Source: Nonomuraea rubra (GTDB taxonomy: Bacteria > Actinomycetota > Actinomycetes > Streptosporangiales > Streptosporangiaceae). From it: a stretch of 64,000 bases of DNA. How positions within the stretch are numbered: position 1 is the stretch's first letter; every line of letters begins with the position of its first letter. This document shows, piece by piece, positions 62,662-64,000 of the stretch. Both the position numbers and the translations under genes were made by a program. Below the pieces are notes generated by a model. The model saw only the letters and a list, made by a program, of their open reading frames with translations. It had not been told where the DNA came from and made no database searches. Location of the stretch: the NCBI RefSeq assembly GCF_014207985.1, contig NZ_JACHMI010000001.1:2401001-2465000 (forward strand), given 5' to 3'.

Positions 62662-63812
62662 CCCGAGATCGCGGTGTCCCAGCCGGCGGCCAGCTTGGCC
62701 TTGGCCGCGTCCACCTGGGCGGTCGTCGGGAACGCGGGCTCGCCGTCGACCGCGGGCAGGTTGGCGGCCAGCGCCTGGTCCACGGTGCCGGCGGCGGTCA
62801 TCGCGGGCAGCAGGACGGGCCGGGCGAAGCCCTTGAGGTAGAGGTTCTGGCCCTCGTCGCTGTAGAGGTACTCCTGCCACAGGCGGGCGGCGGCCGGGTG
62901 CGGGGCGTCCTTGTTGATGGCCTGGGCGTACATCTGGAAGTACTTGCCGTCGGACGGCACGTTCACCTTCCAGTCGATGCCCTTGGCGGTCAGCTGGGGA
63001 GCGTAGGCGGCGTTGTTGTAGTCCCAGTCGATGCTGATCTTGGTCTCGCCGTTCTCGATGGTGGCGGGCGTGGTCTCGACCGGGTTGTAGTTGCCCGCCT
63101 CCTTGAGCTTCTTGAAGAAGTCGATGCCGGGCTGGATGTCGTCGAAGGAGCCGCCGCTGGCGATCGCGGCGGCGTACACGCCGGCGAAGGCCGAGCCGGA
63201 CTCGGTCGGGTTGCCGTTCATCGCGACCTGCCCCTTGTACTCGGGCTTGAGCAGGTCGGCGAAGCTCGCCGGGCAGGTCTTGATCTTCTTGGCGTCGCAG
63301 CCGATGGACACGTAGCCGCCGTAGTCGTTGACCCAGAGCCCCGTCGGCTCCTTCTGGCCCTCGGGGATCTTGTCGAACGTCTGCACCTTGTACGGCGCGA
63401 ACAGCCCCTCCGCGGCCCCGCTGATCGCGAACGACTGGCCGAGGTCGAGCACGTCGGGGGCGCGGTCCTGGCCCTTGCGCGTCTTGACGGCGTTGATCTC
63501 GTCGGCGCTGGCGGCGTCGGGAGTCTCGCTCTCGATCTTGATGCCGTACTTGGTCTGGAACTTCTCGATGATCTCGCCGTAGTTGGCCCAGTCGGGCGGC
63601 AGGGCGATGACGTGCAGGGCGCCCTCCTTCTTGGCCGCCTCGACCAGCTTGTCGAGCCCGCCGAAGTCCGCGGCGGAGGTGGCGGTGGCGGCGTTCACCC
63701 CGCCTTGCGAGGCCTGGGTGGTCTGCTGGGTGCTCGGGGCGGCGCCGCACGCCGCGGTGACTACGGTTAGGGCTGCGACAATGCCGGCCGCTCGGGCGCG
63801 AGGTGTGAACAC
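62658..63812 (-). CDS. ABC solute-binding lipoprotein (PotD-like)
   Basis: A 384-residue extracellular binding protein. The lipobox VVTAAC (Cys about residue 22) follows a short basic start; the body has GLDKLVEAAKKEGALHVIAL, DVLDLGQSFAI and SIDWDYNNAAYAPQL as in PotD/phosphonate-type proteins. I chose the GTG at 63812 after GGAGG, at four bases; the frame runs ten codons further. It is the first gene of the operon and faces a GntR gene. A polyamine, phosphonate or similar charged ligand is possible; the HAD phosphatase favours a phosphorus compound. Confidence 0.88.
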   Translation of the reverse strand: MFTPRARAAGIVAALTVVTAACGAAPSTQQTTQASQGGVNAATATSAADFGGLDKLVEAAKKEGALHVIALPPDWANYGEIIEKFQTKYGIKIESETPDAASADEINAVKTRKGQDRAPDVLDLGQSFAISGAAEGLFAPYKVQTFDKIPEGQKEPTGLWVNDYGGYVSIGCDAKKIKTCPASFADLLKPEYKGQVAMNGNPTESGSAFAGVYAAAIASGGSFDDIQPGIDFFKKLKEAGNYNPVETTPATIENGETKISIDWDYNNAAYAPQLTAKGIDWKVNVPSDGKYFQMYAQAINKDAPHPAAARLWQEYLYSDEGQNLYLKGFARPVLLPAMTAAGTVDQALAANLPAVDGEPAFPTTAQVDAAKAKLAAGWDTAISG

Positions 63813-63854
63813 GACGCCTCCACTTTCCAGGGGGTATGTCAAGAACGTAGGAGA

Positions 63855-63866
63855 ACTTGTACAAAC
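63855..63866. promoter_or_regulatory. Possible GntR operator
   Basis: ACTTGTACAAAC contains the palindrome TTGTACAA (63857-63864), close to the ACTTGTACAAGT-like sites of HutC-type GntR proteins. It lies between the uptake operon and the GntR gene start. Confidence 0.5.
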
Positions 63867-63924
63867 AAGCGAGCCCCAGTAAGTCGCATCAATGTTGCAC
63901 TTTCATGAATGGGAAGGATCGGGG

Positions 63925-64000
63925 ATGGTTGCGCGCTATGAACGGATAGCCGATGAGCTGCGGGACGAGATCCTGTCCGGCGCGCATCCGGTAGGTTCCC
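63925..64000 (+). CDS. GntR family regulator, partial
   Basis: Only the first 25 codons are in the window: the ATG at 63925 (GGAAGG upstream) gives ARYERIADELRDEILSG, the standard first helix of a GntR winged-helix domain. The rest lies beyond the right edge. It is divergent from the uptake operon and is likely its regulator. Confidence 0.8.
   Translation, partial: MVARYERIADELRDEILSGAHPVGS

Overview
The window is about 72% GC with almost wall-to-wall GC-rich genes, frequent GTG starts, 3' ends that overlap by a few bases, and actinobacterial families such as S-adenosyl methyltransferase (DUF574 type), CGNR regulators, an MT0933-like antitoxin and an S37 tripeptidyl aminopeptidase. This points to a filamentous actinomycete; a Streptosporangiaceae member such as Nonomuraea is a reasonable guess, but no rRNA or marker gene fixes the genus. 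I see no phage, IS element, CRISPR array, tRNA or polyketide/peptide assembly line. It reads as an accessory chromosomal region of many small regulator-plus-target units.

Layout. 0.2-5.7 kb: small proteins, a DoxX-like/aminoglycoside phosphotransferase pair, a decayed ltrA copy, a cyclase and an NmrA-type reductase facing an Rrf2 regulator. 5.7-9.2 kb: complete P450 electron chain (reductase, P450, 3Fe-4S ferredoxin) with a divergent TetR. 9.3-14.3 kb: secreted hydrolase, YcaQ-type glycosylase, CGNR regulator facing an epoxide-hydrolase-like enzyme. 14.4-19.7 kb: secreted SH3-like repeat protein, LacI facing a DUF2264 protein, erythromycin-esterase-family enzyme. 19.7-24.8 kb: dense minisatellites around a DUF4267/TetR pair, an XRE regulator, a membrane protein and a secreted peptidase. 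24.9-31.1 kb: sugar uptake operon (binding protein, two permeases, ThuA, Gfo/Idh/MocA) with divergent LacI. 31.2-37.3 kb: 1319-residue secreted metallophosphoesterase, membrane-anchored protein, orphan histidine kinase. 37.4-47.3 kb: STAS protein, HTH protein, AlkA, O-methyltransferase/TetR, two MerR regulators, SDR, patatin, acyltransferase, DUF574 methyltransferase, cobyric acid synthase. 47.4-53.8 kb: MFS transporter, antitoxin-like protein, ABC exporter with PucR-type regulator, LysE, quinone oxidoreductase. 54.0-57.5 kb: streptogramin-resistance-like unit (Vgb-type lyase plus ABC-F, divergent TetR). 57.6-64 kb: Ser/Thr kinase, then a five-gene ABC uptake operon with HAD phosphatase and the start of a divergent GntR regulator.

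Two themes stand out. First, the Vgb-like lyase keeps the catalytic residues of the staphylococcal enzyme and sits in one operon with an ABC-F protein, an arrangement suggesting combined drug inactivation and ribosome protection. Second, the region is full of phase-accurate tandem repeats. Some lie in frame inside genes (36-bp, 39-bp, 21-bp, 15-bp and 9-bp units). Others begin at a stop codon and repeat the gene tail, so that the stop is copied several times downstream. One 653-bp convergent gap is built almost entirely from three different arrays. Palindromic operators are readable for at least nine regulator/target pairs.
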